This document shows positions 10,250 to 21,364 of a stretch of DNA of 64,000 nucleotides, one piece after another; the stretch's first letter is position 1; the number at the start of each line of letters is the position of its first letter. Position numbers and translations under genes: made by a program. The notes beneath the pieces were generated by a model. That model had not been told where the DNA came from. It saw nothing but the letters and a program-made list of their open reading frames with translations, and ran no database searches. The DNA lies in contig CM051456.1 of the NCBI GenBank assembly GCA_028274465.1, positions 51,620,913 to 51,684,912 on the forward strand, read 5' to 3'. Source of the stretch: Plantago ovata (lineage: Eukaryota; Streptophyta; Magnoliopsida; Lamiales; Plantaginaceae).

Positions 10250-10706
10250 TTTTGGGGTTTGCTTCTATTCCTCTCTCCGTTACCATGTAACCGAGGAACT
10301 TCCCACCTTTAACTGCAAAGGTACACTTCGCCGGATTGAGCTTCATGCCATACTTCCTCAAAATCGAGAAGCATCTTTTCAGGTAACCTACATGTTGCTC
10401 CTCGGTCTTGCTCTTGACAAGCATATCATCAACATATACTTCCATTGTTTTACCCAGCTCTTCTTTGAACATCTTGTTGACCAGCCTTTGGTAGGTCGCT
10501 CCGGCATTTTTGAGGCCGAAAGGCATCACGTTGAAGCAATACACATTGCCGTTTGCGAAGAACGCGGTCTTGGGTACATCATCCTTAGCCATTTTGACTT
10601 GGTAGAATCCTTGGTATGCATCCATGAAACTCAAGAGGGCACATCCAACAGTGGAATCGACTAGCTGGTCGATCCGGGGAAGCGGGTAGGGATCCTTCGG
10701 GCAAAA
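10250..10706 (-). pseudogene. Tat gypsy reverse transcriptase palm
   Basis: The minus-strand frame shows 'PKDPYPLPRIDQLVD', 'FMDAYQGFYQV', 'MPFGLKNAGATYQRLV' and the catalytic 'VYVDDMLVKS'. It is cut at its N-terminal side exactly where the copia LTR begins at 10709. The shift of frame at about 10246-10251 separates it from the RNase H part. Confidence 0.88.
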
Positions 10707-10708
10707 CT

Positions 10709-12801
10709 TGATAGTGTATATGTCCTAGAGACAATCTTTATTAAGGGCATGCAGCCCTTATTAAGGGCATATATGTACTATTACACAGGTCAATGTAATA
10801 TAATATATGTTTGTTGTTTGACTATTGAGTATCACTTTCATATTTATATTACACCAGACACACAACATGTCATATCTCTATTCATGTCTATATTGATATT
10901 AAACATGTCCCCTCGGATAGATGACCGATCACACAGATAGTGGGAGCTATGTGAGTTATCATCAACCTTGGTATCCACGGATGAACAGCCTATCGGAAGA
11001 ATGCTAGGATATTCTTTGTGTGACCAAGAAGACGGGGCGGCAATTCCTCCGGCAGAGGTGGCGCGCGCGGGTGGCTAAGGGAGGAGGGGAGAGCTTTTAT
11101 TTTCTCTAAGAAAACTGGATAGAATAACTGTGAAAGTCTATGTCTGAAACTGTGTGTAAGTATGTATCAAAAGCTCTCTAATAGTCCACTATATATAGTA
11201 GTCTATAGAAGCCTAAAGCATAAGCAATTAGACTTCGTAAAGGAATAAGAATCTAATTCTTATCGCACAAGGAAACCAATATCAAGTCTAGATTCATTCC
11301 CAATCAAATCAAAACTCAATCAGGAAAATCTAACTTATCCCTTGGACTTCTAATAGAGGAAGGAGTCGAACTCCTTCCCCTTATCCATCATGCGCGCGCG
11401 CGCCTCCTAAGGACAGTAGGTGGGTCCCAATTTTGGGACCCACTTATAGTTCTAAGGCAATTCAAACTCCAAGTAGATTTTGCCCAAGTGCATATGTTAA
11501 TTCTAAGTTAACATATCCTTTCTACTCAAACCTCCATTATATTTCCAAAATATAATCTTTAATTGTATTTACATAAAATACAATTAATTAGCCAATTCAA
11601 TTAATAATTCCAAATCATTAATTGAGCCACCAAATATTATAATTAATTCCAAATCAATTATAATCCATCAATCACAATTAATTCCAAATTAATTGCGATT
11701 CCATCTTCAAGGATATTCTGATAGGCTGAATCACCACATAGTGTGACCCATAGGGCCTCATCGTATTAAGCAAGTCCTAGACTAGGCAACATGGAATTCC
11801 TAGACGGTTCCATTTGCAATATTAATACGTGAGGACGTTTGAGAGGTTTCTCAAAGCTAACCCTTTCGTTGCGAAGCCTGTTGCGCTCAACGCGGCGATG
11901 GTAACGTCCCTTCATCTGACTTGCTCGAATATATCTAGGATCGATGAAGTGTCTATCCCAATAATACATCCACGGGCGTCTCAGGGAGTTGCTTGGTTAA
12001 GATATACTTATGACCATCATAATATATCATTTGCACTGGCCAGTGACTTTGCGAACACAACTATGCAGACTATGAGCAGTGCTCTCATGTGCTACACTTG
12101 AGAGATGAATCCTTCACAGAATCACTTATCACCCCCATTTGTATGTAGCCATAATCCTGGATCGTGTCTTAGGTCAGCTGCTTATTCAGAGCTGACATCG
12201 ACGGGTCCACCAAGGATATGGGGCAACAAATGTGATGATAAAGTCCTGTAAGTACAAAGGACGACTGGCATCACTTCGACAACTCACCGGTTCCCATAGA
12301 CACTTCGGTGTAGAGTATACATCGATGGGAGTGTCCGGTGGGTACTTCCATTGTTCGATAAAGCTTCTTCGAACAACTATGCGCAGTTATGGGAACGTTT
12401 CTCGATTGTCCAACAATCCGTTCCGTGGCCGTGGGATCGGCTCACACTTGCTCCAACAAGTATAACATCCACGCATACTAGTCTTGTCTGGTTCATTCAG
12501 ACCCCCACATCCGAGATGAACCTCGACTAGGGAGAGTTTGGGATAGATGATAACTCACATAGCTCCCACTATCTATGTGATCGGTCATCTATCCGAGGGG
12601 ACATGTTTAATATCAATACAGACAGTAATAAAGATATGACATGCTGCAGCCTGGTGTAATATAAATATGAAAGCGATACTCAATAGTAAAATGCAACAAA
12701 CATATATTATATTACGTTGACCTGTGTAATAGTACATATATGCCCTCTATAAGGGCACCATGCCCTTAGTAAGGACTGTCTCTAGGACATATACACTATC
12801 A
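10709..12801 (-). mobile_element. Copia 3' LTR with unusually long inverted ends
   Basis: Read on the minus strand the LTR starts TGATAGTGTATATGTCC at 12801, directly after a purine-rich tract and the copia pol. The plus-strand sequence from 10709 begins with the same TGATAGTGTATATGTCC. Similarity between the two inverted ends extends about 245 bp (10709 to about 10955 against 12555-12801). Either the family has an LTR with very long inverted termini, or a second, oppositely oriented LTR fragment is fused at about 10960. No target duplication can be assigned because the 5' end of the copia element is missing. Confidence 0.7.
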
Positions 12802-12812
12802 ATCTCCCACTT
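12802..12812 (-). promoter_or_regulatory. Copia polypurine tract
   Basis: Read on the minus strand, AAGTGGGAGAT lies between the pol stop codon and the start of the 3' LTR. This is the position and composition of the primer for plus-strand synthesis in copia elements. Confidence 0.75.
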
Positions 12813-12815
12813 GGA

Positions 12816-15800
12816 CTAGAGCCAGTCACGTTTATGCCTAATGCCCAGATTAGCATAATGTCTTAAGTGGACTTCCATTGATAAGACCTTGGTGAAAGGA
12901 TCTGCCACGTTGTCCGTGGTAGAGACACGTTCTATACTAACTTCTCCTCTATCTATAATCTCACGTATAACGTGATATTTTCTAAGTACATGTTTGTTCT
13001 TGTTTGTAGATCTAGGCTCCCTAGCTTGAGCGACGGCGCCCGTATTGTCACAATAAATCGTTATTGGACTGGGAGCAGGAACAACCCTCAATTCCTTCAA
13101 GAACTTTGAAATCCAGACAGCTTCTTTCGATGCTTCTGATGCAGCAATGTACTCGGCCTCTGTGGATGAGTCAGCAACCGTGGCTTGCTTAGAACTCTTC
13201 CAACAGACTGCTCCTCCGTTCAATTTGAATACGTATCCTGTATGTGACTTAAAGTCATCAGGATCTGATTCAAATCCAGCGTCGACATACCCAGACATCT
13301 TTAATTCTGGTTCTCCACCAAACACCAAGAACATCTCTTTAGTCCGTCTAAGGTACTTAAGAATGTTCTTCACAGCAGTCCAGTGAGGTACTCCTGGATT
13401 CTGTTGGTGTCGACAAGTGACACTAAGCGCATATGCCACATCGGGCCTTGTGCAATTCATTGCATACATTATAGACCCTACTGCCGAAGCATAGGGCACA
13501 CGAGTCATTGCATTTCTCTCTTCATCAGTTTTAGGACCATGCCTAGCTGGGAGAAAGCCTCTCTTTGAGTCGTCCATCTTATAACGCTTCAGTATTTTGT
13601 CGATGTAGGTGGATTGTGTCATTCCTAACATCCTCTTGGATCTATCTCTAAAGATCTTGATCCCTAGGATGTAGTTCGCTTCACCCAAGTCCTTCATCGA
13701 GAAGGTACTTGATAACCAAACTTTAGTCTCTTCTAGCATAGAGACATTGTTTCCCATGATCAAAATGTCATGTACATAAATGATCATGAAAACAACTCCT
13801 TTGTCGCTGTGTCTCGCGTAGACACAGGGATCTTCCTTGCTTCTGATGAAGTCAAACGATTTGACAGCTTCATCAAAGCGGATATTCCAGCTCCTTGACG
13901 CTTGGTTTAGCCCATAGATGGATCTTTGTAATTTGCATACAGCAGTTGGCCTGGTTTTACTAATAAAACCTTCCGGCTGTACCATATAGACCTCTTCCTC
14001 AAGGTTTCCATTGAGGAAGGCTGTCTTTACATCCATCTGCCAGATTTCATAATCATAGTAGGCAGCTATCGCAAGTAGAATTCGAATGGACTTCAATTTT
14101 GCTACCGGTGAAAAGGTTTCATCGTAATCGATGCCATACCTTTGCGCGTAGCCTTTCACCACAAGCCTAGCTTTGTGCGTTTGTACCTTGCCATCGGCAT
14201 CTGTCTTTCGTTTAAAGACCCATTTGCACCCAATTGGTCTAACCCCTTGGGGCAAGTCTACCAAGTTCCAAACTTGGTTCTGGTACATTGAATCCATTTC
14301 TAATTCCATGGCCTCTAGCCATTTGTCTGAGTCAATATCAATTATTGCCTCTTTGTAGGTCTTGGGATCTTCCCGATCTGATAAACCGACATCAAGTTCA
14401 CTGATGTCTTCTATCATAAGGCTTTGCTTCTGAGGTCCTCTTAGGATCCTCTTCGACCTACGGAGCTCGACTTGTTCTGGTGTTTTTCTTTTCTGGCTTC
14501 GTGTAACACGAACATTATCAGTGGGTATTGATGCAGCTGGTCGTTGGTCCCTTGCGGGAGGCTGCTCTTGTGCAACTTGTTGCACAGGTTGGTTGACAAC
14601 GGGTTCTATTGGTGTGGTTTCAACTGTTGATCTCATCACAGGACTCCCACTGATTATGACATGCCTAGCAAGTGTCATATCATCACTCTTGTTTGCTTCG
14701 AAAGCTCCCACTGAACTTGAGTCCAAATCAGAAGATTTAGAGACCTCATGTTCGCGCGTGTCAAAGTCTTGAATTTCTTCAAGTTCTATCATATCATCTA
14801 ACCTCTCTTCTTCGAGGTATTCAGCTTCTAAAAACTTCACGTTTCTAGACACGATCACCTTGTGATCTTCAGCATGATAGAATTCATAGCCTCTCGTCTG
14901 ACGAGGATAGCCTATGAAATATACTTTGACACCCTTGGCATCTAACTTATCAGTGAGCATCAGTTTGACTATCGCAGGACAGCCCCAAGGTCTAAGATAG
15001 CCCAGTGAGGGCTTCTTTCCCTTCCATAACTCATAAGGAGTTTTCTCCACTGATTTAGATGGTACAGGGTTCAGAATGTAGATTGCAGTTTGTAGTGCAT
15101 ATCCCCACATATATTTTGGAAGAGTCGAGAATCCAATCATTGATCTTACCATGTCTAACAGGGTTCGATTCCTCCTCTCAGACACACCATTTAACTGTGG
15201 TGTTCCAGGAAGAGTCCACTGCGACTGAATTCCATTTTCCTTCAAGTAGTCGATAAATTCTTCACTAAGGTATTCACCTCCTCGATCTGATCGAAGAGTG
15301 ACTATCCTTGGGTTCAATTCATTCTCGACCTCATTCCTAAACTCCTTGAATTTCCCAAAGGTCTCGGATTTATTCTTCATAAGATAAATATATCCATACC
15401 TTGAGAAATCTTCAGTAAAGGTAACGAAGTAAGGATAACCCCCACGCGCATGGACTTTAAAAGGTCCACATACATCGGTATGTATGAGCTCTAAGCAGCG
15501 AGTGGCACGAACACCTTGTCCAACAAAAGGTTTGTTCGTCATCTTACCCTTAACACATGATTCGCATGTACCATATGATTCAAAATCAAATGGTTCTAAG
15601 TAGTCCAACTTCCTTAGTCTTTGAATCCGTGTTTCATTGATATGGCCTAGCCGACAATGACATAGATAAGATGAATTATTCTTCCTATTTGAAGACGGTT
15701 GTTTGTTATGTATTTGAAATAAAGGTAGACTACTTTACAAAATATATAAACCATTCACTAAGCGAGGCTTTCCATAATACTGGTCATTTAATGAAAAATA

Positions 15801-15925
15801 ACAAGTATTATTAGGAAAACCCAAATTGTCCAACAATGGAATGGAAATAATATTTCTGACAATGGATGGAAAAAAATAAACGTTATCAAGTTCCAAACAT
15901 TGTCCAAAACCATAAACCTAACTAA
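12816..15925 (-). pseudogene. Copia pol (integrase, reverse transcriptase, RNase H), 5'-truncated
   Basis: A 930-codon minus-strand frame (15608 to 12816) contains the pre-integrase 'CESCVKGKM'. The integrase core has D in 'HTDVCGPF', D in 'LRSDRGGEY' and E in '[10 protein letters not shown]'. It continues with RVT_2 motifs '[18 protein letters not shown]' and an RNase H with 'YVDAGF', 'SSTEAEY' and 'YCDNTGA'. The style is that of the Tork/Angela group. The reverse transcriptase catalytic motif reads YVHD instead of YVDD, which should abolish activity. Upstream coding continues to about 15925 after one stop near 15735 and then breaks off, so gag, protease and the 5' LTR are lost. Confidence 0.88.
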
Positions 15926-16740
15926 ACTGGACTAGAAGCCTAGAACCTATGTTTTGAATCTCGCGGGGTGAACCGGGTTGACTCGGTTTAACCGGTAATC
16001 AGTCGCTATAACAGGACGATTCCAACAAAACTCGGAAAAACCTCGGAACTTCGTATTTTTTCTGAGATTTTGGGCGGTTGGGTTTTTACTTTAGATAACC
16101 AAAAAAAAGAAGAAAAAATAAAGACAAATGTATCGACTGCTTTGTACTTATTCTCCTTCTGCTTCGTTTTCTTTCTTTCTTTCTTTGGCTAAATCAATCA
16201 AACTACATGAAATCTAAGATCCATTTTTCCGACAATCCATGTGTATTTTCACTATTTTGACTTAGAGTTGAGAGCTTCATATCTTATTCTTGCTCTGCTT
16301 GACTACTTCTACTTCAGTCAAGGTAACTCCATAACTGATGGTATTGATGGAGTTCGAGTATGGTGGGTAGTGGTGTTGATGTAGATCGAGGACGGTGGGT
16401 GGTGGTACGTGGTGATTGGCCTCTTTGGAACTTGGAAGCTTAAAGAGTGAAGTGAAGAAATAATGAAACTTGGAGTAATAATTAGTGAAAGAGAAGAATT
16501 AGAGTAGATATGCTAGAAAGAAAGAATAGAGAGGAGAAATTGAAATGAGTCAAATGACGGCAACGGTTTGAATGAGTTTGGATTTTTTTTATAGATATAT
16601 TTACAAAATACCCCTCAACTTTAATTACTTTACTAAATGTACATAAAAACAATATATATACTTTTTTTTTGATAAATGTGTGTACTATTTATATGAGAAT
16701 TTTACATGCACTACCCCTACTAGACACTCTAATTACGTCT
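15926..16740. other. Unassigned intergenic DNA
   Basis: I recognise no gene or mobile-element end here. The left part has a GC-richer patch ('gaaccgggttgactcgg') beyond the copia truncation. The remainder is AT-rich with simple T and A runs. It is the flank in which the copia remnant ends, without a visible target duplication. Confidence 0.4.
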
Positions 16741-16860
16741 AACCCCCCTTAGTCAATCTATTACATATGGGTCCAAAATCTGCTTCTTCCGTTGACCAGC
16801 TTATAGCTTACTGTTCATTTACTTTCATCCAAACGTGGCCTCACACTATTTTCTCTACAT

Positions 16861-17245
16861 TTGAGTTTTTTTTCTTTCTTTTTTTTTTCTTTTTTCATTC
16901 TTTTTTTCTTTCCTTTCTTCCTCCTTCTTCTTCTTCTTCTTCTTCTTCTATTAGCTCCGGTGACCGGAGTTGCAGCTCCGGTGACCGGAGACCGAAGTTG
17001 CAGCTCCGGTCAATCGGAGCTGTTTAGCTCCGATCTCGTCGGAGCTGTTACCTTAGAGTCGGAGCTTTACAGCAGCTCCGACTCAGGTCGGAGCTTTAGC
17101 TTTACAGCTCTGACCAGATCGGAGCTGAACTCGTCAGAGCTGCTTATAGCTCCGACCTTAGAGTCGGAGCTTTACAGCAGCTCCGACTTGGTCGGAGCTG
17201 TTAGCTCCGATTTGATCGGAGTTGTGCAGCTCCGATTTGTTTTTT
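16861..17245. repeat. Pyrimidine tract followed by a cluster of GGAGC/GCTCC inverted repeats
   Basis: A T/C-rich tract (16861-16950, ending in CTT repeats) leads into about 290 bp in which 'AGCTCCGA' and 'TCGGAGCT' alternate more than a dozen times with variable spacers. This gives many overlapping hairpins, for example around 17050-17080 and 17155-17190. The cluster is GC-rich inside AT-rich DNA. The frames across it are low in complexity and are probably not genes. A compositionally similar cluster lies at 26660-26840. Confidence 0.65.
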
Positions 17246-17635
17246 TTTTTAATATTATTTTTAATTTTTTTGAGTGATATTTTAAAATAAAAAATTTATT
17301 AGAGCTTAGTTGCAATAAAATTTGGGACAAATTTAGAATTTAGAGAAGTTGTATGCCTTTCGTTGAATTATTAAGTGCCAAATTGGTAAAATTAAAATTT
17401 TTTGAGGCTAATGTGTAATTAATGAAAATTGGAGTTGTTTGGTCTCAGTCAGAATTCAATATTTAACCAAGAGTAAAAATATTTTTTTTCATTGATTTAA
17501 TTCGTCAAAAGTCAAATTCGTGGGTTTAGGTGTAATTAAATCTATAGGCCAGAACCCAAAGAACAAAATTGATGCGTTGTCCACGATTCACCCTGGCAAT
17601 TTGTGAATTTTATTCCGATACGAATGATTCCGATC
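17246..17635. other. AT-rich spacer before the Pong-like element
   Basis: This stretch has no gene and no repeat that I can support. It begins with T and AT runs directly after the inverted-repeat cluster and ends at the TAA target duplication (17636-17638). Confidence 0.4.
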
Positions 17636-17638
17636 TAA

Positions 17639-17780
17639 GACTCTCCACATCAGTCAGCTTAAGCACGCTTAAGCTGACTGAAAACGCGGCCCAAGCCGCG
17701 TTTTGGGCCACATCAGTGGCCCAAACCGCGGCCCGGGCCGCGTTTTCAACTTCTCCGCGTTTATGTTAAACGCGGAGAAG
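17639..17780. repeat. Pong-like left terminal inverted repeat and nested hairpins
   Basis: After the terminal repeat come three palindromes: CAGTCAGCTTAAG-cacg-CTTAAGCTGACTG, a TTTGGGCCAC/GTGGCCCAAA pair, and an AACTTCTCCGCG/CGCGGAGAAGTT pair. The core CACATCAGT occurs at the outer end and again about 60 bp inside, between the GGGCC palindrome arms. This could be a second transposase binding site. Confidence 0.8.
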
Positions 17781-17948
17781 TTGTGGTGTGGAGTCCACCT
17801 TTTTGGTGGACTCCACCCACTTTAAGTTTATTTTTATTTTTTTAATTTTTTTTTTACTTTTCCATTTAAATTTCAAACGGTCATAACTTTTAAAATAAAA
17901 ATGCAAAAAATAAATAAAAATTACCAACGGATAGAACTTTTTGAGATC

Positions 17949-17956
17949 TATAAATA
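17949..17956 (+). promoter_or_regulatory. TATA box of Pong-like ORF1
   Basis: TATAAATA lies about 115 bp upstream of the first ORF1 ATG at 18071, a plausible spacing for a plant core promoter plus short leader. Confidence 0.65.
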
Positions 17957-18070
17957 GACACCAATCTTGGATATGTTTGCTCACAATTTCTCCAACTCAT
18001 TTTTCCCTTCTTAATTAAACTCAAAACACTCTCTCAACTCTTTTCCTTTCCATTTTTCCCATCCACCAAA

Positions 18071-19242
18071 ATGACTCCCGAGCAACAACAATATCTTAAT
18101 TACTTGAAAAACAGCGATCCTGAACGATACGATTCAATCATGAATGACATGTTTCGTCCAACCCCCTCCCCCCACCTAACCGAGCTCTTTTCCAAAACCC
18201 ATCTGAAACTCCGTATGTTCCTTATTTCAACAGTCCACCCTCACAAACACCCATGTTCTATGATTCTCAACAGTACCCTGAGATTGTTCGTGAGACCCAG
18301 CCGGAGCCGCCCGTGGCCGAGGAAAGAACATGTGGTCGTGGCAAAGGAAAAGAGAAAGCCGCTAAAAAAGTTGGTGGTGGTGGTTCTAAGAGACACAGCT
18401 TCAACATTCATGAGGACGGGGTCATTCTGACTGCTTACGCGGAGGTTTGTCAGTGCCCAATCACCGGCACGAACCAAGACCTCAAGTCGATCTTCAGAAA
18501 GGTGTCCGAAAGATACGAAAACGTCCGTAGGGATGGGATGATTCCTGATATGAATGTGCGCACCAAGGACTCACTCCGGGGGAGATTGCAGTTGCTTAAA
18601 AAACACATATCTGTGTGGGTTATCTGCCACGAAAAAGCACACAAGTTCCTTGGTCAACGTAGTGGTAACTACACCGATGAACAAATAATTTCGTACGCCC
18701 AGGATCTCTACAGAGCAAAGAAAAATGAGGACTTCACATATATGGAGCAATGGAATGTCGTGAAGAAGTATCCAGAGCATGCGGAATACTTACGCTGGGA
18801 TGATTATGTGAACAGGCCTCGGGAGGGAGAGGCCGGTGGTGGTGGTGACGAGGGAGAAGACGAGCCAATGGCATCTGCGGGTGCTGGTAGTAGTGGTGGG
18901 AGCAAACGTTCATTTGTCGTGACCTCCCCGGAGAAACGTCCCATGGGACGTGACGTGGCCAAGAGGTTGGCTAGAAATGGAAATTCTAGCTCAAGTCCGA
19001 TAAGTGAAGAAATGTCGCGGTTCACCATGAATTATCCGGCTTCAATTGAGCTTGACCAACAGAAGTTTCTCTATTTCCAGGAGATAACCGAGAAACAACA
19101 AAAGAGACAAGATGAAGAACTACGTTTCAAGAAGTTGAAGATGTATACCAAATATCTAGCAAAAAAGGCTGTCCGTGATTTGATGCCTGATGAGCAGCTA
19201 GTGTTCGACAGTCTTAAGATGGAGTTGTTTCCCGATGAGTAG
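18071..19242 (+). pseudogene. Pong-like ORF1 (SANT/Myb-like DNA-binding protein) with an N-terminal frame break
   Basis: The main frame from the ATG at 18253 encodes 329 residues. It holds a SANT/Myb-like region ('NIHEDGVILTAYAEVCQC', 'LKSIFRKVSERYEN', 'LRGRLQLLKKHISVWV'), a Gly/Ser-rich linker and a charged C-terminus. The likely original start is the ATG at 18071 ('MTPEQQQYLNYLKNSDPERY'). That frame switches to the main one inside a C-rich run at about 18157-18185, where frame-1 coding ('LFQNPSETPYVPYFNSPP') takes over. In PIF/Pong elements ORF1 binds DNA and helps the transposase. With the break, translation may start at 18253 and yield a shortened but otherwise complete protein. Confidence 0.82.
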
Positions 19243-19374
19243 GCAGAAATGGTCGTCTGCTTTTATTTTACTTTAACGCATGTGTGATTTGTTCGTTTTT
19301 TAATTTTATGTCCAAGTGTGGTGTGCTTGTATTTCCTTTCCGTGAGAGATCGATGTCCGTTGTAATAAAATCAG

Positions 19375-19612
19375 TGTGTTGTTTGAAATTTGAAATTTGA
19401 ATTTGAAATGAATTTGTCAGGAATCTTATCTTTAATTTGAATTTGAATTTGTCGGGAATCTTATCTTTAATTTGAATTTGAATTTGTCGGGAATCTGATC
19501 TTTAATTTGAATTTGAATTTGAATTTGTCGGGAATCTTATCTTTAATTTGAATTTGAATTTGTCGGAAATCTTATCTTTAATTTGAATTTGAATTTGAAT
19601 TTGCCAGCTGAC
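19375..19612. repeat. Minisatellite between the Pong-like genes
   Basis: About five units of roughly 42-48 bp repeat 'GTCGGGAATCTTATC' followed by 'TTTAATTTGAATTTGAA'. Differences lie mainly in the number of TTTGAA steps. It occupies the intergenic space between ORF1 and the transposase promoter. Confidence 0.8.
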
Positions 19613-19616
19613 TTTC

Positions 19617-19626
19617 TCTATTTAAT
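19617..19626 (+). promoter_or_regulatory. TATA-like box of the transposase gene
   Basis: TCTATTTAATA lies about 90 bp upstream of the transposase ATG at 19710. The leader between them is rich in C and A, as is common in plant 5' leaders. Confidence 0.5.
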
Positions 19627-19709
19627 AGCATCTCAGAACTTACAATCAGACACACCAACCAACACAATCCAATTGCATCCACAACCACTTCCACTCTCGA
19701 AAGATAATC

Positions 19710-21125
19710 ATGTCTTCATCATCTTCATCATCATCATCATCCACCGATAACTTCCTCCAGAACTTTACTGCAGAAATCTACCCAGAATTCTACCCTCAAT
19801 TCAACCAACAATTCAATGATGGTGGTTCGTCCTCGAACTACAAAGTAATGGAAAAGCAGTTCATCCAAAACTTGCCAAGCATGATAGAACAATCCATGCA
19901 GTATGAAGAACGATCAAAGAAGCCACAAAAAGAAAAGAAGAAACGTGCGTACATTGATAGGAGTAGAGTGCAACGGGGAGTGCAATTGTACGATGACTAC
20001 TTTGCTCCAAGAGCTACCTACGCAAACCAATTCAGGCGGAGGTTCCGAATGAGGAGGGAATTGTTCGACAGAGTGATGGCCGGTGTGATGGAGACGGACA
20101 CCTACTTCCACAACAGCGTCAATGCGGCTGGTACACCGAGTTTAACCCCTTACCAAAAGTTTACCGCAGTCATGAAAATGATAGCCTATGGGCTTTGCGC
20201 AGACGGGGTTGATGAGTATTGCAGAATGGGAGAAAGCACGGCTATTAAATGTCTTAATCGATTCTGTATCGCAGTCGTACAACGCTTTGGCCCGGAGTAC
20301 ATGCGGAAGCCTACTGAAAATGATTTGAGAAGGCTTCTTGCAATCAACGCGAGTAGAGGCTTCCCCGGGATGATTGGAAGTGTCGATTGTATGCACTGGG
20401 AGTGGAAGAATTGTCCAAAGGCGTGGGCCGGTCAATTTCAAGGCAGGAGCGGAAAGCCCACTCTCATTCTCGAAGCTGTTGCATCCCAAGATACTTGGAT
20501 CTGGCATTCATTCTTTGGACTTTCTGGAAAATTCAATGATAAGACGGTGCTCGAACGATCACATTTGTTCGACGATCTCCTCAACGGTGTGTCACCTGAC
20601 GTGCGCTTTCATATCAATGGTCGTGAGTATAACATGCCTTACTACCTAGTCGATGGCATCTACCCAAATTGGGCAACATTCGTACCTGCCGTTCCCAATC
20701 CTACGACTCACAAACTACAGAAGTTCAGCACGCGCCAAGAATCTTGCCGGAAAGATGTGGAACGTGCTTTTGGAGTTATACAAGCTCGGTTTCATATTAT
20801 CAAGCATCCGGCCCTTCCACATAGCAGGCTACAACTCCAACAGATAATGGATTGTTGCATCGTACTTCACAACATGATAGTCGAGGATGAGCGTGACAAT
20901 TACTTAAACTACGACCAAGCAATCGAAGACTGGCTTAAGGAATGCGCCGAAGGCAAGTTGCAGTACAATGCAGACATCCTTAGGGACGTGACAATCACAA
21001 CACGTCCATCTGTTCTGAATGATTTTGTTGATTACAGGAAGAATCAGAGGATGATGGAGAGTTACATCCAGCATGACGCACTCAAACATGACTTGATTGA
21101 ACACATTTGGAGGATGAGGCCTTAG
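19710..21125 (+). CDS. Pong-like DDE transposase
   Basis: The uninterrupted frame encodes 471 residues, a normal length for Pong transposases. A Ser run and a glutamine-rich N-terminus precede a basic region ('KKPQKEKKKRAYIDRSR') and a helix-turn-helix-like segment ('FRRRFRMRRELFDRVMAGVM'). The catalytic domain (DDE_Tnp_4/Harbinger type) shows Asp226 in 'GSVDCMHWEW', Asp315 in 'YYLVDGIYPNWATF' and Glu351 in 'CRKDVERAFGVIQARF', so the D-D-E spacing ends in 35 residues as expected. The ATG chosen gives the N-terminal Ser run; the next Met lies beyond it. All hallmark residues are present, so the enzyme may be active. Confidence 0.93.
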   Translation: MSSSSSSSSSSTDNFLQNFTAEIYPEFYPQFNQQFNDGGSSSNYKVMEKQFIQNLPSMIEQSMQYEERSKKPQKEKKKRAYIDRSRVQRGVQLYDDYFAPRATYANQFRRRFRMRRELFDRVMAGVMETDTYFHNSVNAAGTPSLTPYQKFTAVMKMIAYGLCADGVDEYCRMGESTAIKCLNRFCIAVVQRFGPEYMRKPTENDLRRLLAINASRGFPGMIGSVDCMHWEWKNCPKAWAGQFQGRSGKPTLILEAVASQDTWIWHSFFGLSGKFNDKTVLERSHLFDDLLNGVSPDVRFHINGREYNMPYYLVDGIYPNWATFVPAVPNPTTHKLQKFSTRQESCRKDVERAFGVIQARFHIIKHPALPHSRLQLQQIMDCCIVLHNMIVEDERDNYLNYDQAIEDWLKECAEGKLQYNADILRDVTITTRPSVLNDFVDYRKNQRMMESYIQHDALKHDLIEHIWRMRP

Positions 21126-21364
21126 TTTCCATTAGAATGTTGTTTGCATTTTCAATTGTTTCAGTTGTTTGTTTCAATCGTTTGTTTTCAATTAAGCAGA
21201 ACTTGTTGTAATATTGTGTGTTTCAAATTCGGTACAACTTAATGTAATATATTCGTGATTTCCATCTATAAACTTGATTTCGTATGAAATTCTTTACAAA
21301 CAATCTTCCTTTTTCTTTACCTTAACAAAAAAAAAAAAAAAAAATAAAAAATAAAATAAAAAAT

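Larger units (their letters stand above)
7593..10708 (-). mobile_element. Decayed Tat-type Ty3/gypsy pol remnant
   Basis: On the minus strand the order is reverse transcriptase, RNase H, a remnant of a second RNase H, then integrase, as in Ty3/gypsy elements of the Tat group. It is broken by at least two frameshifts and two in-frame stops. A Cassandra solo LTR sits inside the integrase and an Athila-like solo LTR lies just downstream. The 5' end is cut at 10708/10709 by a copia LTR at the 'CPKDPYPLPRID' region of the reverse transcriptase. Gag, protease and the 5' LTR are absent. Confidence 0.85.

Noticed and set aside
10709-12801. DNA transposon with long terminal inverted repeats
   Set aside because: One end directly follows a copia pol stop and polypurine tract, so it is at least partly an LTR. 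No transposase or matching target duplication is seen.
16767-17277. Two overlapping plus-strand frames of 86 and 138 codons
   Set aside because: They translate a pyrimidine tract and inverted-repeat cluster into low-complexity Phe/Leu and Ser-rich sequence, with no conserved domain.
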